NCBI RefSeq assembly: GCF_010672525.1
Contig: NZ_JAAHGH010000024.1
Span: forward strand, 1-64,000
Direction of reading: 5' to 3'
Source: Okeania sp. SIO2B3
Lineage (GTDB): Bacteria > Cyanobacteriota > Cyanobacteriia > Cyanobacteriales > Microcoleaceae
Length of the DNA: 64,000 bases
The notes beneath the pieces are model-generated. The model saw only the letters and a list, made by a program, of their open reading frames with translations, was not told the origin of the DNA and searched no databases. Position 1 is the first letter of the stretch; the number at the start of each line of letters is the position of its first letter. Shown one piece after another: positions 18,674 to 27,625 of this stretch. A program made the position numbers and the translations under genes.

Positions 18674-19106
18674 ATAATACCATTTCTCAAAAACTTTTCT
18701 ACACTTTGTTGAGCAGGGGACTCACCCCTAATATCATGTTCGGTTGAATACTTACACTTTGGAGGAAGGAAGGCAGAAGGCAGCGGGAGCTGGAGGCAGA
18801 AGCGGTGCGACCCCGCGTCGGCGTCAGACGCAAGGGAATGCGCACCAAGAGAGGGAAGAAAGGGTTAAAAGGGATAAAGTTTTTTTATAACTGATTATCC
18901 GAACATGATATAACCCCTCCCAGGAGGGGAAATAGGGGAGTGGGTAGGGATGTTACATACAACGTCCGTACATGGAGAAGCAAACATAAGAATAATTAAC
19001 ATTAACGCAAGCTGAAATTAGCATGCAAAGTAATTTTGCTTGTGCTGATTAATTAACAACTGAAGTACTGCCCAAGTATAGCAATAATGCATGGGAATTG
19101 GTATAA
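18674..19106 (+). repeat. Element E copy interrupted by MITE-1
   Basis: Begins ATACCATTTCTCAAAAA and ends GGGAATTGGTATAA like the copy at 8727-8945. Its G-rich palindrome is split at 18732-18910 by MITE-1. It also has about 30 extra bases (GGGATGTTACATACAACGTC) after the palindrome. Confidence 0.8.
18732..18910 (+). mobile_element. MITE-1, 179-bp copy with TAA duplication and known empty site
   Basis: Ends TATCATGTTCGG and CCGAACATGATA. TAA is duplicated at 18729-18731 and 18911-18913. Removing the element and one TAA restores CACCCCTAACCCCTCCCAGG, exactly the uninterrupted sequence at 8789-8808. The interior has GAAGGCAG units and a GC-rich stretch (GCGACCCCGCGTCGGCGTC). Confidence 0.92.
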
Positions 19107-19271
19107 TATCATGTCCTGATAATTAGTTATAAAAAAACTTTCTCCTTCAACTCCAGTTCTTCCTCTTCCTTCTCCTTTCTTCCCTCCTGACTCCTGACTC
19201 CTGAGGACTCACAACAGTTATTTATAAGTATTCAACCGTTAGCGTAGCTCCCCCGGAGAGGGCACATGAGA
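19107..19271 (-). mobile_element. MITE-1 copy in reverse orientation, right arm altered
   Basis: Left end TATCATGTCCTGATAATTAG is the CCGGATAATTAG arm of the family. The right end is degenerate (CATGAGA), with a 20-odd-base insert (AGCGTAGCTCCCCCGGAGAG) in the arm. TAA flanks both sides (19104-19106, 19272-19274). It lies directly against the end of element E. Confidence 0.75.
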
Positions 19272-19274
19272 TAA

Positions 19275-19587
19275 GATTTTTCGCTTCTCAATTAATAAAC
19301 CTTTTATCTAATACCAGTTTAATATGGGGTTGTATAGAATTATGAAATTCATTAATCGCTCTATGTTTATCTGTGGTCAATTATGCTTGAAATATTATTC
19401 TATACAGCTTCATTTCAATTTGGTATACAACTAAAAGCTTTACTAATTGAGTCAGAGTTAAATCTTACTACAAAAACTGCCTAAAATAGTCTATTTTCAT
19501 TAAAAACCCGTTATGATAGCTGATAGCTGATAGCTGATAGCTAAATGCTTACGATTTCATTGTCACAATATTTTTTTGAAATTCATC
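19275..19587. other. Intergenic, MITE-3-like right arm
   Basis: No gene. The stretch 19440-19550 contains GCTTTTAGTTG-like and GATAGCTGATAGCTGATAGC blocks and ends AAATGCTTAC at 19541-19550, the right arm of MITE-3, without a left end. A paired pattern, AATATGGGGTTGTATAGAAT (19321) with TATTCTATACAGC (19395), could form a stem and also occurs at 55665-55765. Confidence 0.5.
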
Positions 19588-20079
19588 TTATTTACTCCAT
19601 TCAACAAAAGTTGTTTCTACTTTAGCTCCCGGGGCAACATTACCTTTAAACGATGCTACTTTTCCTGGTTCAACTGTACTAGGTTCAGCATAAATAAAGC
19701 CATTATCAATAATATTTCCAGCATCATCTAATACCTGATAATTTACTTTAATTTGTTTCACAGTTTGACAGCTTTTATTTGCAATTTTGCCCGTTAAAAA
19801 ATTACCATCATAGTTAACATTACTCATCGGTATATCTGTAGGTTTAACTTCTTCTGAATTTGATTTACAACTATTTTTTTTACTTTCATTAATAGCTTCT
19901 CGATCGCCACAGAGATTAACTAAATTAATAAATTTCCCCTCCGTAGTTTCCATATAACAAATTGGGTTATCAAACTCAGATTTTTGAGCAAATATATTCA
20001 CCTTATGACTCTGTAATAATTGATGATAAACTCCCCCGTTTAACAATGGTATTAATATAGTAAAATAGAAGTATTTCAT
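19588..20079 (-). CDS. Secreted FxLYD-domain protein
   Basis: A 163-residue protein with an N-terminal hydrophobic segment (FTILIPLLNGGVY), likely a signal peptide. The last ~75 residues match the FxLYD pattern: YDGNFLTGKIANKSCQTVKQ, then KVNYQVLDDAGNIIDNGFIY and VEPGKVASFKGNV, an extracytoplasmic immunoglobulin-like fold. The mid-region holds CYMETTEGKFINLVNLCG, a short motif often seen near the N-terminus of small cyanobacterial secreted proteins. Function is unknown. It is transcribed in the same direction as the amine oxidases upstream but is separated from them by a MITE-1-like repeat. Confidence 0.75.
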   Translation of the reverse strand: MKYFYFTILIPLLNGGVYHQLLQSHKVNIFAQKSEFDNPICYMETTEGKFINLVNLCGDREAINESKKNSCKSNSEEVKPTDIPMSNVNYDGNFLTGKIANKSCQTVKQIKVNYQVLDDAGNIIDNGFIYAEPSTVEPGKVASFKGNVAPGAKVETTFVEWSK

Positions 20080-20141
20080 AGTAACTATTAATCACTGGTA
20101 AATTTATTTTTGCACTTTTAAGCTAGTTTTGAACCACTAAT

Positions 20142-20330
20142 AATATCATGTCCGGATAATTAGTGATGAAAAAACTTTCTCCTGTTCTTCCCTCTTTGTT
20201 TCCTCCTGACTTCTGACTTCCCCTCCCCTCCTGGGAGGGGTTAGGGGTGGGTTGGGAGGGGTTAGGGGTGGGTTGGGAGGGGTTAGGGGTGGGGTGGGTT
20301 GACTCCTGACTCCTCTCTCATTTTTTTCAG
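20142..20330 (-). repeat. One-ended MITE-1 with triplicated G-rich palindrome
   Basis: Begins TATCATGTCCGGATAATTAG preceded by TAA, but no opposite end is seen. Inside, GGGAGGGGTTAGGGGTGGGTT is repeated about three times (20233-20300), an expansion of the palindrome other copies have once. Confidence 0.7.
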
Positions 20331-20348
20331 CTAATAGCTGATAGCTAG

Positions 20349-22001
20349 TTAATACTTTCTCAGACTCTTAGCTCGCTGACTTATCATTGCTTCAACACTA
20401 CCTTCTAAACCTAAATCTTGTAAAATTTCCATAGCAGCTATTTCACCTGTCTGACAACCACCTTCCATATAACCTTGATTTTCAAGAATAGATGTATGCT
20501 CCCCGGCAAAAAATATATTACCCACTCGCTCTCTTTCTACACCATAAAACTTTGTCCACTCCCCCGGTTTGTAACATAAATAAGAACCGCGAACATAAAC
20601 TTCTCCTGGCCAATAACTACGAATTGTCCGATCTGGCATTGAGATATTACTAATACCAGGAAAAACCTGTTCTAGTTGGGAATTCAATTTTTGAGCATGA
20701 ATTTCCGGACTACCAGTTCCTATTGCTACACCTTCAGTACCCCCAACAAATTGTGTAATCAAACCCATACCTGGATGATAACGACTTTCAGAAGTTTCCC
20801 AAGTGTTTTGAAACCCTAAATCTAAATAGACATTAGCTGTAGAGTTGTAGCGAGTACGCCAAATTTTCTCTTGATAAGTAGTAATTAACTTAGAGTTCGT
20901 TCCGTAGCTAGCAGTATCTATAGATAACTTTTTCAAAGGTGGCAAATCTACATTAAGCTGAACTTGTCGTAACAAAGTTAAAGGTAATGTTAGCAAAATT
21001 CTCTCATAAGTACGCTCAAAAGTACTGTTCCCCGACCTTAATACCACTCGATACCGACCATCAGAAAGAGAGTTGATCGCTTCTAATATTGTTCCCGTCT
21101 CAATAGAATTGGAGACTAAATTTGCCAACTTTTGGGGTATCAGTTCATTACCTCCCTGTACATAAAAAAGTTGCTCGATCGCACCAATAATACCAAACTT
21201 ACCTACTTGAGCACCTATTATATAGATTAAATTGAGACTAGACTGCTCTTCCATATTTAGACCGTAGTAAGTTTCATAAGCAGCTTTGACTAGCTGGCGA
21301 ATTGCTGGTGTAGTTTGAGGAATTTGGTCTAAATATTCGGCAATTGAGATATTATCTAGTTCTACTGCTGCTGGGATTTTTGTGGTATAGTCCTTAAAAT
21401 TAGCGATCGCCTCAAAATCTCTATTAATCTGCTCTGCAATTGGTGCAAAGTCTGTGGTAATTTCTGCTAATGAAACCTTGCGACCTTCAAAAAAGTAAGT
21501 CTCTTGTGTTTCCAAATTTTCATCGACTGCCTGCAGATCTACAAGACGCAATCCTAATTCCTCAACCAAACTGCGCAGATAAATATGCTCGGTGTAGATA
21601 AATTCCCCACCAAGTTCAACAGCAAATGGAGTACCTAATGCTTTTTGGCGAGTTCGGATTCTACCTCCTACCCGATTACTAGCTTCAATGACGTTTACTG
21701 GAACTCCTGCTTGAGTTAGACGATAGGCAGCAGTTAATCCGGCAATTCCTGCTCCTACTATTAATACTGGAGTTGTTTGAGCCATTACCCTTTCTCCACT
21801 CTTGGACAAAAGGGAAACTTTAAATTTTTGAGCTAAGTCTAAACCACCTTTTAATAAGGGACTGCAAGCATTCGGAAATTTCCTAGCTTTAGCTTCTTTT
21901 ACTATTCCTAATAATTCATCACTAGGGATACCAGTTTCTGTTGACATTCTGGCAATAGTATGAGCACGACCTAGTATTGTCATCACGGGAGATTTAGTCA
22001 T
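20349..22001 (-). CDS. Flavin-containing amine oxidase, paralogue without intact Tat signal
   Basis: A 550-residue FAD-dependent amine oxidase (L-amino-acid or monoamine oxidase family). The dinucleotide fold VLIVGAGIAGLTAAYRL begins near residue 79, followed by GGRIRTR. The C-terminal FAD block is GNIFFAGEHTS...GYMEGGCQTGEIAAMEIL. Predicted to deaminate an amino acid or amine to an oxo acid or aldehyde, releasing ammonia and hydrogen peroxide. It closely resembles the next gene upstream, but where that protein has RRRLLQGG, this one has SPLLKGG, so the twin-arginine export motif is lost. It may be cytosolic, or the signal is decaying. The gap to the upstream paralogue is 226 bases and contains half a MITE-1. 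Confidence 0.88.
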   Translation of the reverse strand: MTKSPVMTILGRAHTIARMSTETGIPSDELLGIVKEAKARKFPNACSPLLKGGLDLAQKFKVSLLSKSGERVMAQTTPVLIVGAGIAGLTAAYRLTQAGVPVNVIEASNRVGGRIRTRQKALGTPFAVELGGEFIYTEHIYLRSLVEELGLRLVDLQAVDENLETQETYFFEGRKVSLAEITTDFAPIAEQINRDFEAIANFKDYTTKIPAAVELDNISIAEYLDQIPQTTPAIRQLVKAAYETYYGLNMEEQSSLNLIYIIGAQVGKFGIIGAIEQLFYVQGGNELIPQKLANLVSNSIETGTILEAINSLSDGRYRVVLRSGNSTFERTYERILLTLPLTLLRQVQLNVDLPPLKKLSIDTASYGTNSKLITTYQEKIWRTRYNSTANVYLDLGFQNTWETSESRYHPGMGLITQFVGGTEGVAIGTGSPEIHAQKLNSQLEQVFPGISNISMPDRTIRSYWPGEVYVRGSYLCYKPGEWTKFYGVERERVGNIFFAGEHTSILENQGYMEGGCQTGEIAAMEILQDLGLEGSVEAMISQRAKSLRKY

Positions 22002-22028
22002 TTTTGAGGTCTCATTATCACAGGACTT

Positions 22029-22125
22029 ATATCATGTCCGGTTGAATAGTTATAAATAGTAAGGGAGGAGTCAGGAGTCAGGAGGGAAAAAAGAAGGAAG
22101 AAGAGGAAAAAGTTTTTTCATAGAT
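22029..22125 (+). repeat. MITE-1 half copy between the amine oxidase genes
   Basis: TATCATGTCCGGTTGAATAG followed by GTCAGGA units and GGAAAAAGTTTTTTCATAG. The terminal CCGGACATGATA is absent, so the right end has been lost. Confidence 0.7.
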
Positions 22126-22227
22126 ATTTAAGACAAAAGCATTATGCATTCACTAACGCCAAAATTTACATCGCAGCAATTTCACCACTATTACAACTAC
22201 CTTCCATCTAACCTTGATATTAATCAA

Positions 22228-23940
22228 CTAGAAATTCTTGGGCCTTAGTGGTAAACCCCGCCTTCCGCGAACAACATTACCTCTAGGTCCCTGTCTTCGG
22301 CCACTACGACGACTTACTTGTAAAGACTGTTTAACCCTAAGCGCCTCAACAGCAGGAGCTAAACCTAAATCTTCTAGAATTTCCATTGCGACTATTTCAC
22401 CACTCTCACAACCACCCTCCATTAAACCAGAGAAATCTAAAGAAGTATGTTCGCCAGCAAAAAATAAATTGCCCACTCTCTCCCCTTCAACACCAAAAAA
22501 TTGAACATATTGTCCTGGTCGATAACAAGTATATGAACCCTGAGTATATAATTCTCCTGGCCAATAAGTCCGGACAGCGCGACCGATGCGAGCGCTACTA
22601 ATTCCTGGATATACCAAATCAAGCTCTGGCAAAAAGCGTTGTGCGTGGTCTTCTGGAGTTCCGCTACCTAAAACTACTCCTAAATTTCCGCCAGGCAAAA
22701 ATTCCAGCACTCCCTCCGTAGTCGGACTTGTTGGAGCAACTTCTCGGGTATTTTGAAACCCTAAATCTACATAAGTTTCCCCACTTGAACCAAACCGAGT
22801 GCGCCAAACTGGGTTATTAAAAGCTATATGTAACTTAGAATTTGTACCAAAACCGTAATTATCAATAGCAAATCTTTTGACTGGTGGTAGATCGACATTG
22901 AGTTGCACTTGACTGAGTACCGGAAAAGGTATGGTTAAAACAATTCTTTCATAAGTACGGTCAAAAGTTCTTTCTCCAGACCTCAAGCTCACTCTATAAC
23001 TACCATCTGATAAAGTTGTTATTGCCTCTAGAACCGTGCTAGTTTCAATGGAACCTTGTACAAGATTAGCAAGATTATTAATAATTTGACTATTACCACC
23101 AATAATTCGATAACGTTCGTCAGCAGAACCATATAATTCAAATATGTCGGGTTCAGTGCCAATAATATATATTAGATTCAGACTCGACTGTTCGTTAGCA
23201 TCCAAACCATAGAAAGAATTGTAAGCTACTTCCAGCATTTGTCGCAAAGTAGTGCTAGTGGGAATAGTTTCTAGATATTCGGTAATTGAGAGATTATCTA
23301 TATCTGCGGTAGGTTGGTCAAAAGTCGTATAATCTTCAAAATTATCAATTGCTATCAGAGTCTCATCTATTCTTTCGGCAACAGGAGCAAAATCATTAAT
23401 AATTTCTTCTATGGGAATAATTCTACCCTCAGCAAAGTAAATTTCTGGCGTTAACCCCTCCTCACCAGCTACCAGATCGAATTCTGTTAATCCCAGTTCT
23501 GCTGCTAAGTCACGAATGCAAACGTGTTCAGAGTCAATATAAGCTGCCCCTAATTCAGCATCAATAGTTGTTCCGGCTATTTTCGAGATACTTCTAATAC
23601 GACCTCCCACTCTATTTCTAGCTTCAATTACATTTACTGGTACTCCTGCCTGAGTTAGACGGTAAGCTGCAGTTAATCCCGCAATTCCAGCTCCTACTAT
23701 TAATACTGGTGTTTGTTGAGCCATTGCTCGTTGTCCACCCTTGAAGAAATTAGAAGCTGCCATTGCTCCAGCAAATCCTAAACCACCTTGTAATAAACGA
23801 CGACGAGTAGTCCGAAAGTTTCTACTTTGAGTTTCTCTGACCATTCCTAATAATTCATCGGTGGGAATGCCTGTTTTTCGCGACGTATTGGCAATGCTAT
23901 AAGCGCGACGTAGGATTTTCATTAAAGAAGATTTACTCAT
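22228..23940 (-). CDS. Tat-exported flavin-containing amine oxidase
   Basis: A 570-residue FAD amine oxidase. The N-terminus has a conserved leader (KTGIPTDELLGMVRE) then RRRLLQGGLGFAGAMAAS at 46-63, a twin-arginine signal with hydrophobic core, and AMAQ before the mature part. The fold starts at VLIVGAGIAGLTAAYRL (80-96). The C-terminal FAD-contact block is NLFFAGEHTSLDFSGLMEGG. The tail after ~545 is rich in Arg and Gly (RRSGRRQGPRG), unlike the paralogue. It probably acts in the periplasm, scavenging nitrogen from amino acids or amines and making peroxide; the substrate is not decided by sequence. It is divergent from 24064. Confidence 0.9.
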   Translation of the reverse strand: MSKSSLMKILRRAYSIANTSRKTGIPTDELLGMVRETQSRNFRTTRRRLLQGGLGFAGAMAASNFFKGGQRAMAQQTPVLIVGAGIAGLTAAYRLTQAGVPVNVIEARNRVGGRIRSISKIAGTTIDAELGAAYIDSEHVCIRDLAAELGLTEFDLVAGEEGLTPEIYFAEGRIIPIEEIINDFAPVAERIDETLIAIDNFEDYTTFDQPTADIDNLSITEYLETIPTSTTLRQMLEVAYNSFYGLDANEQSSLNLIYIIGTEPDIFELYGSADERYRIIGGNSQIINNLANLVQGSIETSTVLEAITTLSDGSYRVSLRSGERTFDRTYERIVLTIPFPVLSQVQLNVDLPPVKRFAIDNYGFGTNSKLHIAFNNPVWRTRFGSSGETYVDLGFQNTREVAPTSPTTEGVLEFLPGGNLGVVLGSGTPEDHAQRFLPELDLVYPGISSARIGRAVRTYWPGELYTQGSYTCYRPGQYVQFFGVEGERVGNLFFAGEHTSLDFSGLMEGGCESGEIVAMEILEDLGLAPAVEALRVKQSLQVSRRSGRRQGPRGNVVRGRRGLPLRPKNF

Positions 23941-24063
23941 AATAATTAATGTCCCTTAATTTTTAAGTATAAATTTTGAATTTAAAGCATACAGAAATGA
24001 ACGATTGTAGTAAGATAACATTGCTTAGGTTGCAATGTAAACTCAAACATAAACTTTTAAGAA
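23941..24063. promoter_or_regulatory. Divergent promoter region (123 bases)
   Basis: AT-rich spacer between the start codons of the Tat-exported amine oxidase and the repeat/PPC protein. Both promoters must lie here. No operator palindrome stands out, and it is one of the few gaps free of dispersed repeats. Confidence 0.45.
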
Positions 24064-24954
24064 ATGTTAACTATTGAAACTCTGTTTGATGAAGGATTTT
24101 ATTTATTTCAAAACCCTGATGTTGTAGATGAAATTGCTGCGGGTAATTTCAGTAGTGGTTTGGAACATTTTGTGAATGTGGGTCAATTTGAAAATCGCGA
24201 CCCCAATGCTTTATTTGATACTAGCTTTTATCTGGAAATTAATACTGATATAGCTGCTGCTATTGAGGAAGGTGTACTAACAGCAGTGGAACATTTTCTT
24301 AGGTTTGGTCAATTTGAACCTCGCGACCCTAGTCCTTTCTTCCAGAATCTTTTTTATATCTCAGATCCTGAGTTTGCTACAACATTAGAATCAGCAGGAT
24401 TAACACCTTTTGAACATTATGTTAGGTTTGGTCAATTTGAAAATCGCGACTCTAGTTTTTTGTTTGATACAGATTTTTATCTTGCTCAAAATCAGGATGT
24501 AGTGGAGTTACTAAATAATGGTAGTTTTAGTAGTGCAATTCAACATTATATTTTAGTTGGTTTGTTAGAAAATCGTTTGAGTACACCTCCAGATTTTAGA
24601 GATGATTTATTAAATGTTAATGCTGATTTTGGTGTTTTGGGAACTGCAGAATTTAACAATTTTATTGGAGATGGAAATCCGGTTGATGTTTATAGTTTTA
24701 TGTTGAATACTCCTAGTAGTTTAGATGTTGTATTAACTGGTTTGGTTGGGGATGCAGATGTGGAGTTAATTGAGGATATTAATAATAATGGAGTGGCAGA
24801 AATTTTAGAGGTTTTTGCTGAGTCAAGAAATGAGGGTACTTTTGATGAAATAATAGATATTGATTTCTTACCAGAGGGTAATTACTTTGTCCGAGTTTCT
24901 GAGTTTAGTGGTCATACAAATTATTCTTTGTTTTTAGAAGCTAGTCCAATTTAG
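24064..24954 (+). CDS. Secretable repeat protein with C-terminal PPC domain
   Basis: A 296-residue acidic protein. Four ~42-residue repeats of the form LFDxxFYLxxNPDVxx...HFxxxGQFExRDP cover residues ~7-175; the third is degenerate. Such repeats occur in cyanobacterial extracellular and S-layer-like proteins. Residues ~185-290 form a bacterial pre-peptidase C-terminal (PPC) beta-sandwich: DVYSFMLNTPSSLDVVLTGL, then ADVELIEDINNNGVAE with calcium-binding-type Asp/Asn, and FLPEGNYFVRVSEFSG. There is no N-terminal signal peptide, so export, if any, would be by a type I or unknown route. The divergent amine oxidase may share regulation. Confidence 0.72.
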   Translation: MLTIETLFDEGFYLFQNPDVVDEIAAGNFSSGLEHFVNVGQFENRDPNALFDTSFYLEINTDIAAAIEEGVLTAVEHFLRFGQFEPRDPSPFFQNLFYISDPEFATTLESAGLTPFEHYVRFGQFENRDSSFLFDTDFYLAQNQDVVELLNNGSFSSAIQHYILVGLLENRLSTPPDFRDDLLNVNADFGVLGTAEFNNFIGDGNPVDVYSFMLNTPSSLDVVLTGLVGDADVELIEDINNNGVAEILEVFAESRNEGTFDEIIDIDFLPEGNYFVRVSEFSGHTNYSLFLEASPI

Positions 24955-25010
24955 AGTAGTTAATAATAGTAGGGTGGTTCAACAATTAATTATTAATAAT
25001 TAATAATTAA

Positions 25011-25232
25011 TAATTACCTCTCCTTGAAAACGGATAGGATTGACGAACAGGAAAATTTTTTCTTCTCTTGGTCGATTGGATATGGCTCCGAGACCTAGCC
25101 ATCCCACCCTACCGGAAGCTCCGAAGATAGAACTCCGTTCCGTTGTCGCGTTTCGCGTCAGCGTTGCGAAGCAAACGACCGCTTTTTTCTCCTTTAAAGG
25201 AGAGGCTTTAAACCTTAATTATTCGGTAAATT
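25011..25232 (+). repeat. R3 dispersed repeat copy
   Basis: From ATTACCTCTCCTTG to TTATTCGGTAAATT, including the GGTCGATTGGATATGGCTCC block at 25071 and a GC-rich insert (CGCGTTTCGCGTCAGCGTTG). The gap 24955-25010 is AATTATTAATAATT repeats. The open frame across the copy is not supported as a gene. Confidence 0.7.
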
Positions 25233-25467
25233 TTGAATTATCATCAAGCAACTATAAACTTTTCCTCTTTCTTGCCTGCCCTAAATTAAATTATCAGTTA
25301 TCAGTTGACGAAGGAAACCCAACAAAAATATCTTTGGAAAAGTTTCCAAACTGTTCCCCTAGATAAATTAATATCCTTAGATACTCTGCTTTATCCCCTA
25401 AAAATAAACCCAAAATTGGGAATCATATTAGTTGCTCATAACTTATTTAATCAAACCAATTATACTG

Positions 25468-26172
25468 TCAATTTTCAGGTAATTCTCCAAAGCGATCGCG
25501 ATAACGAGACAGTAAAGATTCTAATTTTTCGGTTCGTTTTTCTGCTTCTTGCCGTGCCAAAATTTCCTGATTCAAAACTTCTCGTAATTCATCAGAAATT
25601 ACCAATTTTTCTCCCGTATCTTCCCGATAAAATCTTATCAATTTATCCTCAACCTCTAAACGTAATCCTAAAGGTTCGCTCCGACCATCTGTAATTAATT
25701 TATAATTTGTTTCTCCCAGACAATACCCTTGCAATTTTTCTTTTATCCATTCACCTTTAGGGTCAAATAACCAACATTCCTTTACTTTTAATTGTTCGTA
25801 AAATACTTTTTTATAACCTTCATCGTCTCTGAGGGTGTTTTTAGTAGTTACCTCAAAAATAACTGCCGTAATTTTACGTTATTCCCAAAGTTTATAACTA
25901 TCTCTTCCCCCTGGTTCTACACCAAAAATAACCATTACATCAGGAACAGTTAGTAGTTTAGGAAAACCCCTAGAAAAATATAAAAATTGTTTGCTGAATA
26001 CATTGGCTTTTTGACCTTTTAAATATTCTTTCAAGACTTCAAAAATATTTAAAACAGCGTATAAATGATCGTAATTTTCACCAACAGTTGTTTCATCCTC
26101 ATTAGGATAAAATACTTCTTTTTTGGTAGTTGCGGGTTGATTTTATGGAGTTGTTTGGTTTTCTGATGTCAT
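25468..26172 (-). pseudogene. Uma2-family endonuclease pseudogene with two in-frame TAA codons
   Basis: Translating from ATG 26172 gives TSENQTTP, stop, then NQPATTKKEVFYPNEDE, YDHLYAVLNIFEVLKEY, KLLTVPDVMVIFGVEPGG, KLWE, stop, then RKITAVIFEVTTKNTL and KECWLFDPKGEWIKEKL, and finally an 88-codon coiled tail (RQEAEKRTEKLESLLSRYRD) ending at 25468. All of it is in one frame; the stops are TAA at 26143-26145 and 25879-25881, each explicable by a single change from CAA or GAA. Uma2 (DUF820) proteins are PD-(D/E)XK-fold nucleases, widespread and multi-copy in cyanobacteria. An intact relative follows at 26569. Confidence 0.85.
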
Positions 26173-26283
26173 AGTTTTAGATGAGATTTGTAACAAACGT
26201 TTATGAAATAATAGCAATATTTTTTCGATTTTGTTAGAATTGGAACTTACGCAAAGAAACCTGGTTTCTACGGTAAATTATTG

Positions 26284-26487
26284 GTAAGCATTTCCTGCGG
26301 AATGTTGCGCAAACAGCTATTAGCTGTCAGCTTTTCCTGCGGAATGTTGCGCAAACAGCAAAAGAAGGGGATTTTAATAAATATAGACTGTTTCAGCCAG
26401 CTTTTATAGTCTGACTCAATTAGTAAAGCTTTTATCACAAACTAAAAGCAATAGCTGATAGCTGATAGCTGACGGCTGAATGCTTAC
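26284..26487. mobile_element. MITE-3, 204 bp, with 8-bp target duplication
   Basis: The ends are GTAAGCATTT and AATGCTTAC. AATTATTG is duplicated at 26276-26283 and 26488-26495. The interior holds two copies of TTTCCTGCGGAATGTTGCGC, GCTATTAGCTGTCAGC and GATAGCTGATAGCTGACGGC blocks. This confirms the termini and duplication size seen at 9641. Confidence 0.9.
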
Positions 26488-26568
26488 AATTATTGTGTTT
26501 GATAATCAACATCTACGAGAAACTGGGTTTATGGACTCGATCATTATCTTCAGCAAAGGTAAAAAATT

Positions 26569-27168
26569 ATGGTAACAACTAATTTAATTAAGACAATAGC
26601 AGTTAATATTCCCAAAGAAATTAACCTGAAAATTACTCACGAACAATTTATGGAGTTAGCACTGGTTAACCGAGATTTACAGTTAGAAAGAACAGCTACA
26701 GGAGAGTTAATTATTATGGCACCGACAGGAAGTGATACTGGCAGACAAAATTTAGGAATTGAAGCCCTATTATGGTTATGGAACCGTCGCACAAAGTTAG
26801 GAGTAGCTTTTAATTCTTCTAGTGGTTTTCATCTGCCTAATGGTAGCGATCGCTCTCCTGATGCTGCCTGGGTAAAACAGGAAAGATGGGATAGTTTAAC
26901 TAGGGAAGAACAGGAAACTTTTGCACCTTTATGTCCCGATTTTGTAGTAGAGTTACGTTCTAAAAATGATACTATTTTAGAGTTACAAAAAAAGATGAAA
27001 GAGTATCATTCAAATGGTGCAAGATTAGGTTGGTTAATTGATAGTAAAAACCGAAAAGTAGAGATTTATCGGCAAGATCGGGAAGTGGAAATTTTGGAAA
27101 ATCCTAATAGTTTATCTGGAGAAGATGTGTTGCCTGGATTTGTTTTAGATTTAACAGAAGTTTGGTAA
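26569..27168 (+). CDS. Uma2 family endonuclease
   Basis: A 199-residue intact member of the Uma2/DUF820 family (restriction-endonuclease-like fold). Blocks seen: ITHEQFMELALVNRDLQLER, IIMAPTGSDTGRQN, the catalytic-type PDAAWVK...W and PDFVVELRSKND, then LGWLIDSKNRKVEIYR and PGFVLDLTEVW. The Asp and the E of VELRSK are placed as in the PD-(D/E)XK core. The biological role of the family is not settled; cyanobacteria carry dozens, often beside repeats as here. Confidence 0.85.
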   Translation: MVTTNLIKTIAVNIPKEINLKITHEQFMELALVNRDLQLERTATGELIIMAPTGSDTGRQNLGIEALLWLWNRRTKLGVAFNSSSGFHLPNGSDRSPDAAWVKQERWDSLTREEQETFAPLCPDFVVELRSKNDTILELQKKMKEYHSNGARLGWLIDSKNRKVEIYRQDREVEILENPNSLSGEDVLPGFVLDLTEVW

Positions 27169-27625
27169 TGGAGTGCTAAATAAACATTTGTTGCTGAGAG
27201 GATATCTGAAAAGTTTTTTGATACTGAATTTTGCCCCCCGAGCAAGCCAACTTTGGGGGGAACAAGAGTTAATTTGCTTCTAAAAGTCCCCCAAAATTGG
27301 GGGATTTAGGGGGCTTGAATTTTGAAAACGCTTTCTTTTTACAAATCATTTAGGATTGCTATATTATATTTTTATTAAGCAAAGGACACAGATATTGCTC
27401 AATGTTTTTCGTGCAATATTTGGACATTGAAAGCTCAGTCATAGATTGCTTCTGACTTCTCATTTCTCATTTCTCTAATAATGCACCATTTACCAAAAAA
27501 TTATGGTTTAAAGTCTCCCCCCTTTTAAGGAGATAATAAAGAAAAGTTTTCCTTTGAGTCAATCCTCTCCTTTAAAAGAAGAGATAATTATTAATTATTA
27601 ATTATTAATTGTTGAACAACTTGTT
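27169..27625. repeat. Intergenic with CCCCCAAAATTGGGGG palindrome and R3 fragment
   Basis: At 27285-27320 an inverted repeat around CCCCCAAAATTGGGGG, with GGGGGCTT beside it, could act as a terminator-like hairpin for the Uma2 gene. At 27510-27590 an R3-type fragment and AATTATTAATTATT repeats precede the kinase gene. Confidence 0.6.

Noticed and set aside
25305-25694. 129-codon plus-strand frame
   Set aside because: It lies antisense to the Uma2 pseudogene, which gives clear family similarity on the minus strand.
25468-27168. The two Uma2 genes as a toxin-antitoxin or defence pair
   Set aside because: One copy is dead, there is no partner gene, and Uma2 genes are scattered in cyanobacteria without such context.
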